Below, one piece after another: positions 1 to 10,517 of a stretch of 64,000 bases of DNA (position 1 is the first letter of the stretch; each line of letters begins with the position of its first letter). The stretch is from Kluyveromyces lactis (taxonomy: Eukaryota; Ascomycota; Saccharomycetes; Saccharomycetales; Saccharomycetaceae): NCBI RefSeq assembly GCF_000002515.2, contig NC_006042.1, positions 744,001-808,000 on the forward strand, in the 5' to 3' direction. Position numbers and translations under genes: made by a program. The notes under the pieces are model-generated. The model made no database searches and was not told the DNA's origin. It worked only from the letters and a program-made list of their open reading frames with translations.

Positions 1-156
1 CATGCCGTGAAAGATCTAAAAATAATAAATGACAAACCGTGTCTTGCCATTTCACGCACACATAACAGCTATAGTATCGTTAGAGTGGATTATCCTCTAC
101 CGGATTCATAGGTTCACACAAAACCACACTATCTAGATAGACCATCAGGTTTCGAT

Positions 157-1629
157 ATGAGAGTCAAATGTGTAAACAGAGCCATATATGTGCTGACGGT
201 GCTACTTTTTTCTAGGCTGGTTGTTTCTCAAGTTGTCCTAACACCATCTAATTCAAATGCTGATCCGAAACAAAAAGATACAGCAAATACAGTTGCTGCA
301 GTGGAAGCTAATAATGACGCTAACATAGCTAAGAAAGACGCTGAATCAGATCTAGTTATTGGAGATCATTTGGTCTGCAATACAAAAGAATGTTATCCCA
401 TAGGATTTGTACCCTCTACAGAATGGAAAGAAATCAGACCTGGTCAACGACTACCTCCAGGACTTGATATTAGAGTAAGCCTAGAGAAAGGTGTTAGGGA
501 AGCTAAATTACCTGAACCAGGATCCGAGAACATTGGTAATGAGGAGGAAGATGTGAAGGGTTTGGTACTTGGTGCAGAAGGTTCGACCTTATCTGAATCT
601 GAATTGAAAGAAACCTCAGAGGATTTGGAAAATGAGCAGAGTGGATTCAAATTGAACAATGCTGAAAAAGAGAGCGATATTCTACAGCAAGAAACTGATC
701 TTAAGATAGCGGTGTCGGATAACGCTGAAGCAACCTCTAATGAACCTGCGGGGCACGAATTTTCTGAAGATTTTGCCAAAATAAAATCCTTAATGCAGTC
801 ACCAGATGAGAAGACGTGGGAAGAAGTTGAGACTCTTCTTGATGACTTAGTTGAGTTTGCACATGATTATAAAAAAGGTTTCAAGATTTTGTCAAATGAG
901 TTCGAATTATTAGAATATCTTTCTTTCAACGATACTCTTTCTATTCAAATTAGAGAGCTGGCTGCTAGGATAATCGTCAGTTCGTTAAGGAATAATCCAC
1001 CAAGTATTGATTTCGTGAATGAAAAATATCCACAGACCACCTTTAAATTGTGCGAGCATCTTTCTGAACTTCAAGCTTCTCAGGGCTCAAAATTACTTAT
1101 CAAGAGGTTTTTATCTATACTTGACGTGTTGCTGAGCCGCACAGAATATGTGTCCATAAAAGATGACGTTTTATGGCGCTTATACCAAATTGAAGACCCA
1201 TCTTCTAAGATCAAGATATTAGAAATCATTGCCAAATTTTATAATGAGAAAAACGAACAAGTCATTGACACTGTGCAACAAGACATGAAGACAGTGCAAA
1301 AATGGGTGAATGAATTAACAACAATAATACAAACACCAGAACTAGATGAACTTCATCTCAGATCCTTCTTCCATTGCATCAGTTTCATAAAGACACGTTT
1401 CAAAAACCGTGTCAAAATAGATTCTGATTTCTTGAATTGGTTAATCGATGAGATTGAAGTGCGCAATGAAAAATCGAAAGATGATATTTATAAAAGAGAT
1501 GTGGATCAACTGGAATTTGATAATCAGTTAGCCAAAAGCAGACATGCAGTTTTCGGTAACCCAAATGCTGCCAGACTAAAAGAGAGACTCTTTGACGATG
1601 ATGACACTTTAATAGCCGATGAGCTATGA
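157..1629 (+). CDS. SIL1: ER nucleotide exchange factor for BiP/Kar2 (Sil1/Sls1 family)
   Basis: The 490-residue product resembles yeast Sil1/Sls1, the ER-lumenal protein that promotes ADP release from the Hsp70 BiP (Kar2) during translocation and folding. A hydrophobic N-terminus (about residues 7-24) reads as a cleavable signal peptide. The family block with CNTKECYPIGFVPSTEW lies near residues 75-91. The middle is acidic and low in complexity, and a helical armadillo-like region follows from about residue 205. The last four residues are ADEL, a variant of the HDEL/DDEL ER-retrieval signal. It is longer than S. cerevisiae Sil1 (421 aa), mainly through the acidic linker. It converges on OPI10, the same pairing as YOL031C/YOL032W in S. 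cerevisiae, which supports the call. The start is the first in-frame ATG and is followed directly by the signal sequence. Confidence 0.88.
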   Translation: MRVKCVNRAIYVLTVLLFSRLVVSQVVLTPSNSNADPKQKDTANTVAAVEANNDANIAKKDAESDLVIGDHLVCNTKECYPIGFVPSTEWKEIRPGQRLPPGLDIRVSLEKGVREAKLPEPGSENIGNEEEDVKGLVLGAEGSTLSESELKETSEDLENEQSGFKLNNAEKESDILQQETDLKIAVSDNAEATSNEPAGHEFSEDFAKIKSLMQSPDEKTWEEVETLLDDLVEFAHDYKKGFKILSNEFELLEYLSFNDTLSIQIRELAARIIVSSLRNNPPSIDFVNEKYPQTTFKLCEHLSELQASQGSKLLIKRFLSILDVLLSRTEYVSIKDDVLWRLYQIEDPSSKIKILEIIAKFYNEKNEQVIDTVQQDMKTVQKWVNELTTIIQTPELDELHLRSFFHCISFIKTRFKNRVKIDSDFLNWLIDEIEVRNEKSKDDIYKRDVDQLEFDNQLAKSRHAVFGNPNAARLKERLFDDDDTLIADEL

Positions 1630-1722
1630 GTGATTGACAGCGAAATACATAAATTGGCATTACGTTATTAGATAGAATTTAAATTGGAAAAGTCTATGTA
1701 ATTTATTTAAATAACGGTAGTC

Positions 1723-2451
1723 TCAGTCCTTTGTAACCTCATCCAAGAAAGTTGCATCGTTTTGCAACCTTACTCTGAACTTTTCCCACCATGTATCAAA
1801 CCTTTTGATGGAGACGTTCCCTTGAGCATCGACAAATCCAGTTAAATAATTATAAGCATGCTGAACGATCTTCGCAGCCAATTCTTGTGTTACCACAGGA
1901 TATTGTTTCGCAAGAGCTCCTGCAGTTAGGATTTGTACAGAATTCTTAGATAGTACCATTGCACCGGCACCAGCGCTCGAACTCAATGCAGCTTGCTCCG
2001 CTTTCCACTGCTCAAGCTTGGCAGTGGCATCATTTCTTGGTTCAATGGAAATTCCTATGATTAACTGCGAAATATTGTGATTTGCGTTGGCACCATTGAG
2101 GTCATCTGTCATTACATCGTCTTCCATATCAATTTCACCTAATCCATCTGAAGGGTTAGCTGTCACACCATTCCCAACATTGGCCTGTGGAAGTTTTACC
2201 TTAAAAATTGCACTCGGTTTCTCATTACCCAAGTATCCAAATAATTTGAAGTCCTCCGCTGGATTTAGTTTAAAATACACTGTCGCAAGGAATTCCTGAG
2301 GGAATGTTACGTTTGGTAGTATAAACAAAGTGATATGTGAGTATGATTTTGGCTTTGTTGATGATAATACTATTGTATGCTGCAAACCATTAGAATTAGG
2401 TACTTCAGTGGATAATTGTAAGGGGTTCCCGGAGGCGATGGCAGCAAACAT
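1723..2451 (-). CDS. OPI10: Opi10/Hikeshi family protein
   Basis: The 242-residue product is close to S. cerevisiae Opi10 (YOL032W, 246 aa). The N-terminal domain begins MFAAIASGNPLQLS and continues with the beta-rich Hikeshi fold (FILPNVTFPQEFLATVYFKL around residues 42-61). The C-terminus is a helical segment with WWEKFRVRL. Hikeshi in animals imports Hsp70 into the nucleus during heat stress. In yeast, opi10 mutants overproduce inositol, and the molecular role is less clear. An acidic insertion (DMEDDVMTDDL) interrupts the domain near residues 107-117, as is common in yeasts. It converges with SIL1, with about 90 bases between the stops. Confidence 0.9.
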   Translation of the reverse strand: MFAAIASGNPLQLSTEVPNSNGLQHTIVLSSTKPKSYSHITLFILPNVTFPQEFLATVYFKLNPAEDFKLFGYLGNEKPSAIFKVKLPQANVGNGVTANPSDGLGEIDMEDDVMTDDLNGANANHNISQLIIGISIEPRNDATAKLEQWKAEQAALSSSAGAGAMVLSKNSVQILTAGALAKQYPVVTQELAAKIVQHAYNYLTGFVDAQGNVSIKRFDTWWEKFRVRLQNDATFLDEVTKD

Positions 2452-2707
2452 TTTACAATTCCTGTTTGCTGTACTTTGTCAGAGTGTGAGTAGATAGGAG
2501 TACCATTTTCTTGGAACAGAAAGCCGTCCTACAAAGGTTGTGTGTGTTTTCCCAACTTCTTTTATGTATGTATCCTTTATATTACTTGAACTTTATATCA
2601 TTTTCTTGCTTATTCGAGAAATTTCCTAACCTTCACGCACATGAACCCCGAGAGATAGAAAATTGCTATATACATGAATAGTAACTATTTAATATGTAGT
2701 ATTTATA

Positions 2708-4336
2708 TTAACGCGATTTGATCAGCGTTAATGCGTTACCAATTCTTCTGTTAGATTCATCTGGTGTAAGAATCTTCACCAAGACGGGAAGTTTAACGCA
2801 AGGCATTGAGCCGACAAGAGCAAATCTAACACTTTCGAAAATAAGTTTCTTTGGTACGGATAATTCTTCCACTGCAGTTTTGATGAGGTCTGAGATGTTA
2901 GATTCTGAGATTTTATCTTTCAGGAATGATAGTACCCTGCAAACATCATCTGTGTTATGATTCTCCAAGAAATTGGTAGCATTCTCATTGACATAAGTAG
3001 GATCTTTGAATAAATTGTAAAAAGATGAATCAATATCGTAAATCGTTGTCAAATGGGTTCCAATAGACTTTAAAACCTCTCTTAAATGATCTTTGCTCAA
3101 TGACTTGTAATTGGGTTTCATAAAATCGTATGCGATGTCTAAAAGCTCTTCGAATTGGTCCGGATTTTGTAGCCTCTGTGTTAGATAGTGCTTATTAAAG
3201 TAGTATAATTTTTTGTCATCCACTTTGGCATTTCCCTTCGTCAAGTGATTTAAATCAAAAATATGCACTAATTCCTCGAGACTAAAGCATTCGTGGTTAG
3301 CTGAAGCCAATTCTCTTGGAGGTGCCCACCCAAAAAGTGCGCTAAAATTGATCAAAGCTTCAGGTAAAATGCCCTTCGCACGCATCGCCCGGACATCAGC
3401 ATCACCTTTACGTTTACTTAATTTTTTATCACTGGTAGTTGTCAACAATGGGATATGTACATAGTGTGGTGGTGTCCAACCATACGCTTCGTATAGGGCA
3501 GTGTGTTTTGGTGTGGACGGAAGCCACTCTTCACCTCTAATAACATGTGTAATTTTCATCAAATGATCGTCTATAACATTTGCAAAGTGATAAGTTGGCA
3601 AGTTGTCCGATTTCATGAGGATTGGATCATCGTATCTGATATCCAAAGGATTTACTTGTGGTTGTATGTCCAATTTGCCATGAAGAAGATCCTCGAATGG
3701 TGGATATTTGTCTGGAGATTTAAATCTCACAGTAAAAGGAATACCTGCCTTTAAATTTGCTTCTACTTCTTGATCGGATAGTTTTGAACAGTGACGATCG
3801 TAACTCACTGTAGTTGGTGGTTGTAATTTCTGTGCAGACTCTCTTAATGCATCAAGACGCTCTTTTGAACAAAAACATTTGTAAGCATCTCCTTTTTCCA
3901 CAAGAGTATTAATATATTCCTGATATATTTTGGTTCTATCACTTTGTCTGTAGGGACCATATATTTCATTAACGCCAGGACCTTCATCATATTTGATATT
4001 ACACCATTTTAAAGCATCGTATAAACTTTGTTCTGCACCAGGTACAAGTCTTTTCTGATCAGTATCCTCTAATCGCAATAGGAATTCACCACCTGTATTC
4101 TTAGCTAGTAGATAATTATAAAGCGCGGTTCTTAATGAACCCATGTGAAGAAACCCAGTTGGAGAAGGAGCAAACCTGGTCCTTACCGGGTACTTAGGAT
4201 GCACATCTTTGACAGGTTTTTTAACAAAAAGAGATTTCTTGGATTTATTCAGTATACCTTCAAGTTTTCCTTTTGACAAAGACGAATATTTTCTAGTGCA
4301 TTTTTCAATGCTGCCCAACACTGAAGCTCTGAACAT
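2708..4336 (-). CDS. MSE1: Mitochondrial glutamyl-tRNA synthetase
   Basis: This is a class I glutamyl-tRNA synthetase of 542 residues (S. cerevisiae Mse1 is 536). It charges mitochondrial tRNA with glutamate. The HIGH-type signature is in FAPSPTGFLHMGSLRTALYN near residue 55, and the KMSKS-type loop is KLSKRKGD near residue 304. The first roughly 45 residues are basic and Ser/Lys-rich, as expected of a mitochondrial presequence. The start chosen is the ATG at 4334-4336 (MFRASVL). The open frame extends nine codons further only to a TTG. The gene follows SMC5 on the same strand, matching the YOL033W/YOL034W order. Confidence 0.93.
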   Translation of the reverse strand: MFRASVLGSIEKCTRKYSSLSKGKLEGILNKSKKSLFVKKPVKDVHPKYPVRTRFAPSPTGFLHMGSLRTALYNYLLAKNTGGEFLLRLEDTDQKRLVPGAEQSLYDALKWCNIKYDEGPGVNEIYGPYRQSDRTKIYQEYINTLVEKGDAYKCFCSKERLDALRESAQKLQPPTTVSYDRHCSKLSDQEVEANLKAGIPFTVRFKSPDKYPPFEDLLHGKLDIQPQVNPLDIRYDDPILMKSDNLPTYHFANVIDDHLMKITHVIRGEEWLPSTPKHTALYEAYGWTPPHYVHIPLLTTTSDKKLSKRKGDADVRAMRAKGILPEALINFSALFGWAPPRELASANHECFSLEELVHIFDLNHLTKGNAKVDDKKLYYFNKHYLTQRLQNPDQFEELLDIAYDFMKPNYKSLSKDHLREVLKSIGTHLTTIYDIDSSFYNLFKDPTYVNENATNFLENHNTDDVCRVLSFLKDKISESNISDLIKTAVEELSVPKKLIFESVRFALVGSMPCVKLPVLVKILTPDESNRRIGNALTLIKSR

Positions 4337-4560
4337 CGCTCGAGGATTTGCAGCTATTGTCAAAGTCCACTAATGTTGTACTCTCACAGCGTTAGTTGAG
4401 ATTACTTCTTTTCTTGATATGTGAAAAATATATAAATCAAGGCAGTTTAGACGGATGTCAGAATCATGGTTGATAATTAAACAGAGACAAAGAAAGAGAG
4501 TGTGTATCAATGAATGGTAATTTTCGTTTACTATATATCTATAATGTAGAACGATGTTGT

Positions 4561-7500
4561 TTATAAAATATATGACGTAGTTTCTCCGAAATGAGTTCTT
4601 TGTGGATCGGTTGCAGGGTCTGGTATCCAAGATCCCGCGAAGACGCAATGAATTCTCATCCTCTCATGATAAAAGAGATTCGTCAAAAGCTTTGGTGTAA
4701 TAAGGAAGTATTGGGAAGTATTCTCAGCACAGGCATTTTCTACCATAATTCTGTGAACGATTCTTTCGTTGGTTTGATCCATACCTTGATTAATCTCGTC
4801 GACTACTCTGAATGGAGACGAGGTAAACTGCTGTAATGCAATCATGTAAAGAACTGTAGACACAGCCCTTTCTCCACCCGATTGTACATGAGGATTAAGC
4901 TGTTGTAGTTCACTGTTATCCCGAAACTTGACTTTTATTTCAATGCACCAATCGTTGAAAGAGTCAGGTTTCTTCAACTCCACTTGACCGGCGCTCCCAA
5001 CATATGCGAAAAGATGGGAGAATTTCTTAGAGATCTGTTTCACAATATCATCCAACCTAGGCTCTAGGGAGTTTCTTATTTCAAGTATTGTTTGAGCATT
5101 AGATGCGAGCTTGGCTCGTAGATGAGGAAGAGTTTTCTCCAGTATAGATATATCTTCGTTGGTTTTTTTTAGAATGTCAATGACAGAAGTGTCGTTGTTG
5201 ATCATAGAGAGTTCACTTGAAAGCCTATTTATAATACTTTCGATATGAATCGAGCTGAATTGATTTTCTTGATTATATTTTACCGCAATTTCGTTGAGAA
5301 CATCCTTTTCCTCTTCTGGGAAGTTCTCGATTGCATTCGAGCACTTTATAAACTCATCTGTGTTTTTGATACTTTTGTATTGCTCAGAAACATCGATGAA
5401 CTCTTCTTTTTTCAAATTGCGCGCTTCTTCCATAGACCTGCACACCTGTGATATGGAATCAATTTTCGTACGTAATTCCAGGAGATACATATTCTTTGTC
5501 GCCATCTCGATATCAAATTCTTGCATCTGTATGGTTATGGGGTGTAAACGAAGTAAAGCTTTCCTCTCGCTCTCGCGTGCCTCTTGTAACTTGTTACTGG
5601 CTTCTTTTATGCTGTCTCTTATATCTACTCTTAGCTTTTCATTGTTGTCGTTGACTTTCTGGCGATATCTACTGATCTTGACATCATATTGCTGCAAGAG
5701 TCGAGAACTTTTCCCAAGCTCATAGCGCTGAGTTTTCAAATGATCTGTTACGTGGCGTGATTCTACTATCTCTTTTTCTTTCTTAGCTATGTCAGTGGAC
5801 AAACTTTTTAGATTTTCATCAAGCTTGACTACCTCCTCATGCAATTTCTTAATTGATAAATTGATGGCATCAATATCGGAACGCCCCATTGAAGATGCTT
5901 TGTAGAAATCAGCATGCATTTTGATACGAACAGATTTAGAATAAATTTGCTTTCTACCGTACTCAGACTGATTTATATTATGGATGTAAGAGCCTTCTAT
6001 GAATTTTGGGAAAAGAATCCTTCCGTTTCTGTCAACTTTTTTCAATGCTTCTAAATGACTTTTGCCAAGAGGTCGTCTGGTAACGGGTATCATGTGGATT
6101 TTTTGTTGCTGACAGAGCATTTTTATGACATTTTCATCTCCTTTGATGAAATCGACTAAATATCCTTCGAATCCAAATCCTCGTAGTTCTTCTCTTGTCA
6201 TTCTTGGTTTTACAGGCTGATCAGATAGCTCTCTTATATTCACGTTGAACTTCTCAACAAGGTAATCACTAAACTTCGCATAAGCATGTTTATCTATCAT
6301 GGTAAGAGCAGTGCTAGTGTGAAAGTCAATGCAAGATTGTAAATAAGCTGCGAATGTTTCGTCCACGGCTGATACCGATAGCAAAGCTGGTTCAAATACC
6401 CTCCCTTTAGCATCCTTCACAGATCGTAAATAGAGAATGGCATTCTTTAGTTTTGAGAAAACGGTGCTATTATTTTTTTTTTGTAATCCATCGAGTATGT
6501 TGAGATTGTCGTTGCTTGAAAGGTCGTTTTGCTTCTTCCGCATGTCCGCTTCTTTTGCTTGCCTAATGAATAGTATTTTAGCTTTTTTCTCCTTCAAATC
6601 TGCTATGTCATCGTTTAACTTTAATCTTTTCGCAGAAGCAGTACTCAAATTCTCGTCTACTTCATGAATCTTTTCTGGATCTGGTAAAACAACTTTGTTT
6701 CTCTCTTCTTCCAGTGCTTTAATCTTCTCTTCGTTTACCTTTATATCCTCCTTCAAAGACTTATTTCTGGTTGTAAGGAAATTCACTTTAGATTCGCATT
6801 CCGACAAATATTTGGAGGTTTTTTGAATGTTTTCTGTGCTACTGTTGAAACTCGTTTTAGCGGAATATCGCCTTCTACTCAAATCATCTATGTCACTTTT
6901 ACAATTATTTTCGTCTGCAGTCAATCGAACTCCCAATAAATTAAATGGCTTCGATTCATTTTCCATCGTCTTCACTTCATTCCTCAAAGCATTACGTTTA
7001 TCCTTGAGACCACGGATTTTCTCCTTATGTTCTTTAAGGTACGTGTAGTTTAGTAACTTCTGATGAATATCTAATTCACGTGCCTTCTCTTCATAGAGTT
7101 CGAGCGCATGAGCCTGGCTTTCAAGAGCTGCCCTTGAAGAAGTCAATTCTTTCAATTTGTTTTCTTTGGCCCCCAAATCGATTTGTAGTTCATTTCCTTC
7201 AGCTTGTAATGATTTCAGTTCAGAAAGTTTCTCGAGAAGTCCTGCTTCTATCGATCGAATTGTTTCATTTAGTAGCGTATCAGGTTTCAACCTAGCAAAC
7301 TCTTCGACACGCTCCTGTGAAAGGAATTGACAAAGGTTATCAAGCTGGATATTTAATACTCGTACCATACTTTTTACAACTTCCTCTGTTACCACCTTGT
7401 TGTTAATGTAGTATTTGGATTTCTTCTTTTCCATACTCAAAACTCTTTTTACATGGACAACGTCATCATCAGTATTGATCATGTTAAAGTCAGAATGTAA

Positions 7501-7920
7501 AAGAGCACTTGAGTTCTTTAGAGTTATTTCGATCACACCTTCATCTGTCCCATTTTTAATATATTCTTCTACTTTCTTGGATCTTCCGATATACTCAGGT
7601 TTACCTGCTAAACCTAAGCAAATAGCACATACAAAAGTGGATTTACCTGAACCATTGGGACCAATAATCATATTCAACGATGGTGACAAATGGAACTCTG
7701 TTAATGCATACGTAACGAAGTTTGTTAGTTTCAGTTTTACGACAGCTCCTGGTTGAAATTCATTCAATTCCGAATGTTGAATCCTTAATCTCTTTGTTGA
7801 CAAATTCTTCGAGTTATTTGTACAAGGATTAATGTCATCGTTAAGAAGGGAATCTGCAGTATCATCTACGTAATCCCCGAAATTAATTACTGATGTCATT
7901 GCTGATTGAGAAGGGGCCAT
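4561..7920 (-). CDS. SMC5: Structural maintenance of chromosomes protein 5 (Smc5-Smc6 complex)
   Basis: The 1119-residue SMC ATPase is the Smc5 subunit of the Smc5-Smc6 complex, which acts in recombination, replication-fork stability and SUMO-dependent repair. The Walker A motif GPNGSGKST is at residues 87-95. Two long coiled coils (about 215-475 and 690-975) flank a hinge around residues 480-640. The C-terminal head carries the ABC signature QSGGERAVST from residue 1013 and Walker B with VVDE near 1039-1042. The C-terminus (LITPKLLTNLFYHERMRIH) is typical of Smc5 rather than other SMC proteins. S. cerevisiae Smc5 is 1093 aa. It is divergent from SWC3, with a 263-base shared promoter. Confidence 0.95.
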   Translation of the reverse strand: MAPSQSAMTSVINFGDYVDDTADSLLNDDINPCTNNSKNLSTKRLRIQHSELNEFQPGAVVKLKLTNFVTYALTEFHLSPSLNMIIGPNGSGKSTFVCAICLGLAGKPEYIGRSKKVEEYIKNGTDEGVIEITLKNSSALLHSDFNMINTDDDVVHVKRVLSMEKKKSKYYINNKVVTEEVVKSMVRVLNIQLDNLCQFLSQERVEEFARLKPDTLLNETIRSIEAGLLEKLSELKSLQAEGNELQIDLGAKENKLKELTSSRAALESQAHALELYEEKARELDIHQKLLNYTYLKEHKEKIRGLKDKRNALRNEVKTMENESKPFNLLGVRLTADENNCKSDIDDLSRRRYSAKTSFNSSTENIQKTSKYLSECESKVNFLTTRNKSLKEDIKVNEEKIKALEEERNKVVLPDPEKIHEVDENLSTASAKRLKLNDDIADLKEKKAKILFIRQAKEADMRKKQNDLSSNDNLNILDGLQKKNNSTVFSKLKNAILYLRSVKDAKGRVFEPALLSVSAVDETFAAYLQSCIDFHTSTALTMIDKHAYAKFSDYLVEKFNVNIRELSDQPVKPRMTREELRGFGFEGYLVDFIKGDENVIKMLCQQQKIHMIPVTRRPLGKSHLEALKKVDRNGRILFPKFIEGSYIHNINQSEYGRKQIYSKSVRIKMHADFYKASSMGRSDIDAINLSIKKLHEEVVKLDENLKSLSTDIAKKEKEIVESRHVTDHLKTQRYELGKSSRLLQQYDVKISRYRQKVNDNNEKLRVDIRDSIKEASNKLQEARESERKALLRLHPITIQMQEFDIEMATKNMYLLELRTKIDSISQVCRSMEEARNLKKEEFIDVSEQYKSIKNTDEFIKCSNAIENFPEEEKDVLNEIAVKYNQENQFSSIHIESIINRLSSELSMINNDTSVIDILKKTNEDISILEKTLPHLRAKLASNAQTILEIRNSLEPRLDDIVKQISKKFSHLFAYVGSAGQVELKKPDSFNDWCIEIKVKFRDNSELQQLNPHVQSGGERAVSTVLYMIALQQFTSSPFRVVDEINQGMDQTNERIVHRIMVENACAENTSQYFLITPKLLTNLFYHERMRIHCVFAGSWIPDPATDPQRTHFGETTSYIL

Positions 7921-8183
7921 TCATAAGCAACCCCAGCACATTCTACTGGTATCTTTCCACGAACTCCTTCGTGTTGCAATTCACGTAATGAATACTAATT
8001 GTAAAATCGATCTGTTTTTCTTTTAAGTATTTCATAACATTTTGACTAAAAGAATAAAGACATCTCTTTCTACAAACACTTTAACGTGTGGAATATTAAT
8101 GTACCGTCATCTAGAGAAAAGCATTAGCAAAAGGTTGTAAAATTATATTACTGCTGCAGGTGCTTTGTACATTGCTAGTGATA

Positions 8184-10460
8184 ATGTCCAAGAAACGTGG
8201 TAGAAGACATACAGCCAAGGAGGACAGTAATAGCGATTATGAAACTGATACATATGGTTTGGCAGATGGGGATGATAAATCGCGGCCATATTACCTCGTA
8301 GAAGACCTTCCCTGCTCTCTAGAGCCCCCACGTTACGATACCTTCACGTATCCACTATCTGTGAAAGATTCTGCTGTACTTTACAGTTCTTTGTTAAGTA
8401 GTAGGAGGACTTGGGTCAAAGGTGAAATGTTTCAATTATATTGGGCGAAGCAGTATATGAACACTAAAGAGAAGGAAGAATTGAAGAAAGAGGGTATAGA
8501 TCCTGACTCTATCGACCAGTCTGCAGCAAGAGAAAAAATGAATAAGCTATGCGATTGCATGATGCAAGGCGGACCGCATCAGTTTCCAATACGGTTGTTC
8601 ATCTTGAAGAACGATGAAGTTGAAAGGGCATGGAATGAAGCTAAGGAAGCAAAGAAGAGAGATAGGGAAGTACGAAAGAAGCAACAGGAGGAGGAGAAAC
8701 GGCTAAAGAAAGAGCGTAAACTCCTGAGAAAAAAACTGAAACAAGAGGCGTTAGAGAAAGAGAAAGAGAAAAATAAAGATAAGGTCAAGAAGCCGAGAAA
8801 GCCTTACAAGAAAAGTGCAAAGAGACTTGAAGCTGAGAGGTTAAAGAAAGAGGAAAAGGCTAAAGCAGCTGCTAATACTTCAGGAGTTAAAAAAAAAATA
8901 AGTAAAACTAGTAATGTCAAGAAGAAGAAAATGAAAGCTGTCGTAAGGCCTAAACCATACGAAGAACAAGTAATGATTTTAAATTTGAATAAGATGGCTA
9001 GAAACGACAAGCAATTGAACGATTTGATGATTAAAGTAGCAGGTGGTCAGGCAAGTCTGGCTGAAATAACTCAGTTCAAGAAATATATTGAAAAGGCAAA
9101 GGCTATGCCTCCTCCCAGTGGAACTTGGAAGCCAATGCTTGAAGAAGTTGAAGTGACTGATGATGGGGAATCTGATGAAGATGTAAAAGAGCTTGAAGTG
9201 ACAGAAAAAAGTGAAGATGTAACACCAACTGAAGTTGCTTTACCAAAGGCTGCAGTTGCTGCTAAAGAAGTTAAAGATGTTGTGGTAACTCCAAACCTTC
9301 CCCCTGGCACCGAAAATTCTGGAAATGGTAAACCGCCCTCATTAGACGAATCCAACGCTCAAGAATCAACGGATGTGAACAAAAACCAGCCAATACAGAG
9401 GCTTAACATATCTAAAAATGTTCAAAGTGTGAAAAACGACATTACTGAGAATACAGACTTGGCTTCCAATGAGCATATGAACGAAAAGCAGGTCCAGAAA
9501 ACTCCTGAAAGTACAACAGAACATAAACCTGACGAAAAACCAAAGGACGCTGCTATGAGCAAGAGTAATGAAAAAAAACCTGATGAAGATACGGCACAGG
9601 ACACCTCTAAAGATGATGAAAATAAATCGGATAAAAGCGACAGCGACAGTGACAGTGATAGTGACAGTGATAACGATAGTTCTAGTAGTGATGAAAGTGA
9701 TAATGAAGACAATACAAGTCAAACAAAGAACAGCATAGATAATACTGATGATGGAGTAACTTCAGAGAAAGCAGATACTAATACAGATGTATCAAGTGAT
9801 AAACCTCCTGATGACATCAAATCCGAAGGAGAGGTCGCTGCTCCTCGCGTAAAAAGAAAGTATAGGAGACGTTCTAAAGTTAAAACAGAAGAGGAGGAAG
9901 AGGAGGAAAAGGCAATGCAGTTGACAACATTCCAGCAGAAGTATTCGAATGGTGCTGATATGGTTTTTGAATATGTTGAAAATGCCAATGTTCGTTTCCT
10001 TCTACCAAAATATTCAATCTTGGAACAATTGGAAGGTGAAGAAAGCTATCTTTTATCCTTTATTGTGGTTCATAATAGGCGAGAAGTTGCACTTTTTACG
10101 ACTCGCAAACTAAAAGAGCTTAACAAGAAAAAGAACAAAGAAGATCATATCAAACCTGAAGACTATAACCCATTTGAGGATGCTAGATGTCCCGATCCAT
10201 TATTTTCATCTATTACACTCAAACTAACTGGAATTCCAAAGAAATTTTCCAATATCATTCTAAATAGTTTCCATCCTCAGGAAAGAGTGCAGCTCTATAT
10301 GAAATCTATCATCGACCGAGGCAGTAGGCTCAGCGGATACAACCTCTGGTACCAACTTGACGCATATGATGATAAAGAATTGGCTGAACGGCTAAGAGTA
10401 GGTTTAAAAGAATATGAACAGACCTTTAAGAGTAAAAGACAAAAGAAGCAAATCTTGTGA
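8184..10460 (+). CDS. SWC3: SWR1 chromatin-remodelling complex subunit Swc3
   Basis: The 758-residue product corresponds to S. cerevisiae Swc3 (YAL011W, 625 aa), a subunit of the SWR1 complex that deposits histone H2A.Z. Diagnostic blocks are SSRRTWVKGEMFQLYW near residue 70, MNKLCDCMMQGGPH and IRLFILKNDEVE near 120-145, and a C-terminal domain (LTTFQQKYSNGADMVFEY; RLSGYNLWYQLDAYDDKEL). Between them lie a long Lys/Glu-rich helix and an acidic tract with an (SD)n run encoded around 9635-9690, which accounts for the extra length. The start is the ATG at 8184 (MSKKRGRR); the upstream frame has only GTG. It is followed convergently by MDM10, as at YAL011W/YAL010C. Confidence 0.9.
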   Translation: MSKKRGRRHTAKEDSNSDYETDTYGLADGDDKSRPYYLVEDLPCSLEPPRYDTFTYPLSVKDSAVLYSSLLSSRRTWVKGEMFQLYWAKQYMNTKEKEELKKEGIDPDSIDQSAAREKMNKLCDCMMQGGPHQFPIRLFILKNDEVERAWNEAKEAKKRDREVRKKQQEEEKRLKKERKLLRKKLKQEALEKEKEKNKDKVKKPRKPYKKSAKRLEAERLKKEEKAKAAANTSGVKKKISKTSNVKKKKMKAVVRPKPYEEQVMILNLNKMARNDKQLNDLMIKVAGGQASLAEITQFKKYIEKAKAMPPPSGTWKPMLEEVEVTDDGESDEDVKELEVTEKSEDVTPTEVALPKAAVAAKEVKDVVVTPNLPPGTENSGNGKPPSLDESNAQESTDVNKNQPIQRLNISKNVQSVKNDITENTDLASNEHMNEKQVQKTPESTTEHKPDEKPKDAAMSKSNEKKPDEDTAQDTSKDDENKSDKSDSDSDSDSDSDNDSSSSDESDNEDNTSQTKNSIDNTDDGVTSEKADTNTDVSSDKPPDDIKSEGEVAAPRVKRKYRRRSKVKTEEEEEEEKAMQLTTFQQKYSNGADMVFEYVENANVRFLLPKYSILEQLEGEESYLLSFIVVHNRREVALFTTRKLKELNKKKNKEDHIKPEDYNPFEDARCPDPLFSSITLKLTGIPKKFSNIILNSFHPQERVQLYMKSIIDRGSRLSGYNLWYQLDAYDDKELAERLRVGLKEYEQTFKSKRQKKQIL

Positions 10461-10517
10461 AAGCAAGCCTTCTTTTTATGTATTTTATAAATAATGCATT
10501 ATATGTTTTCATGAAGT

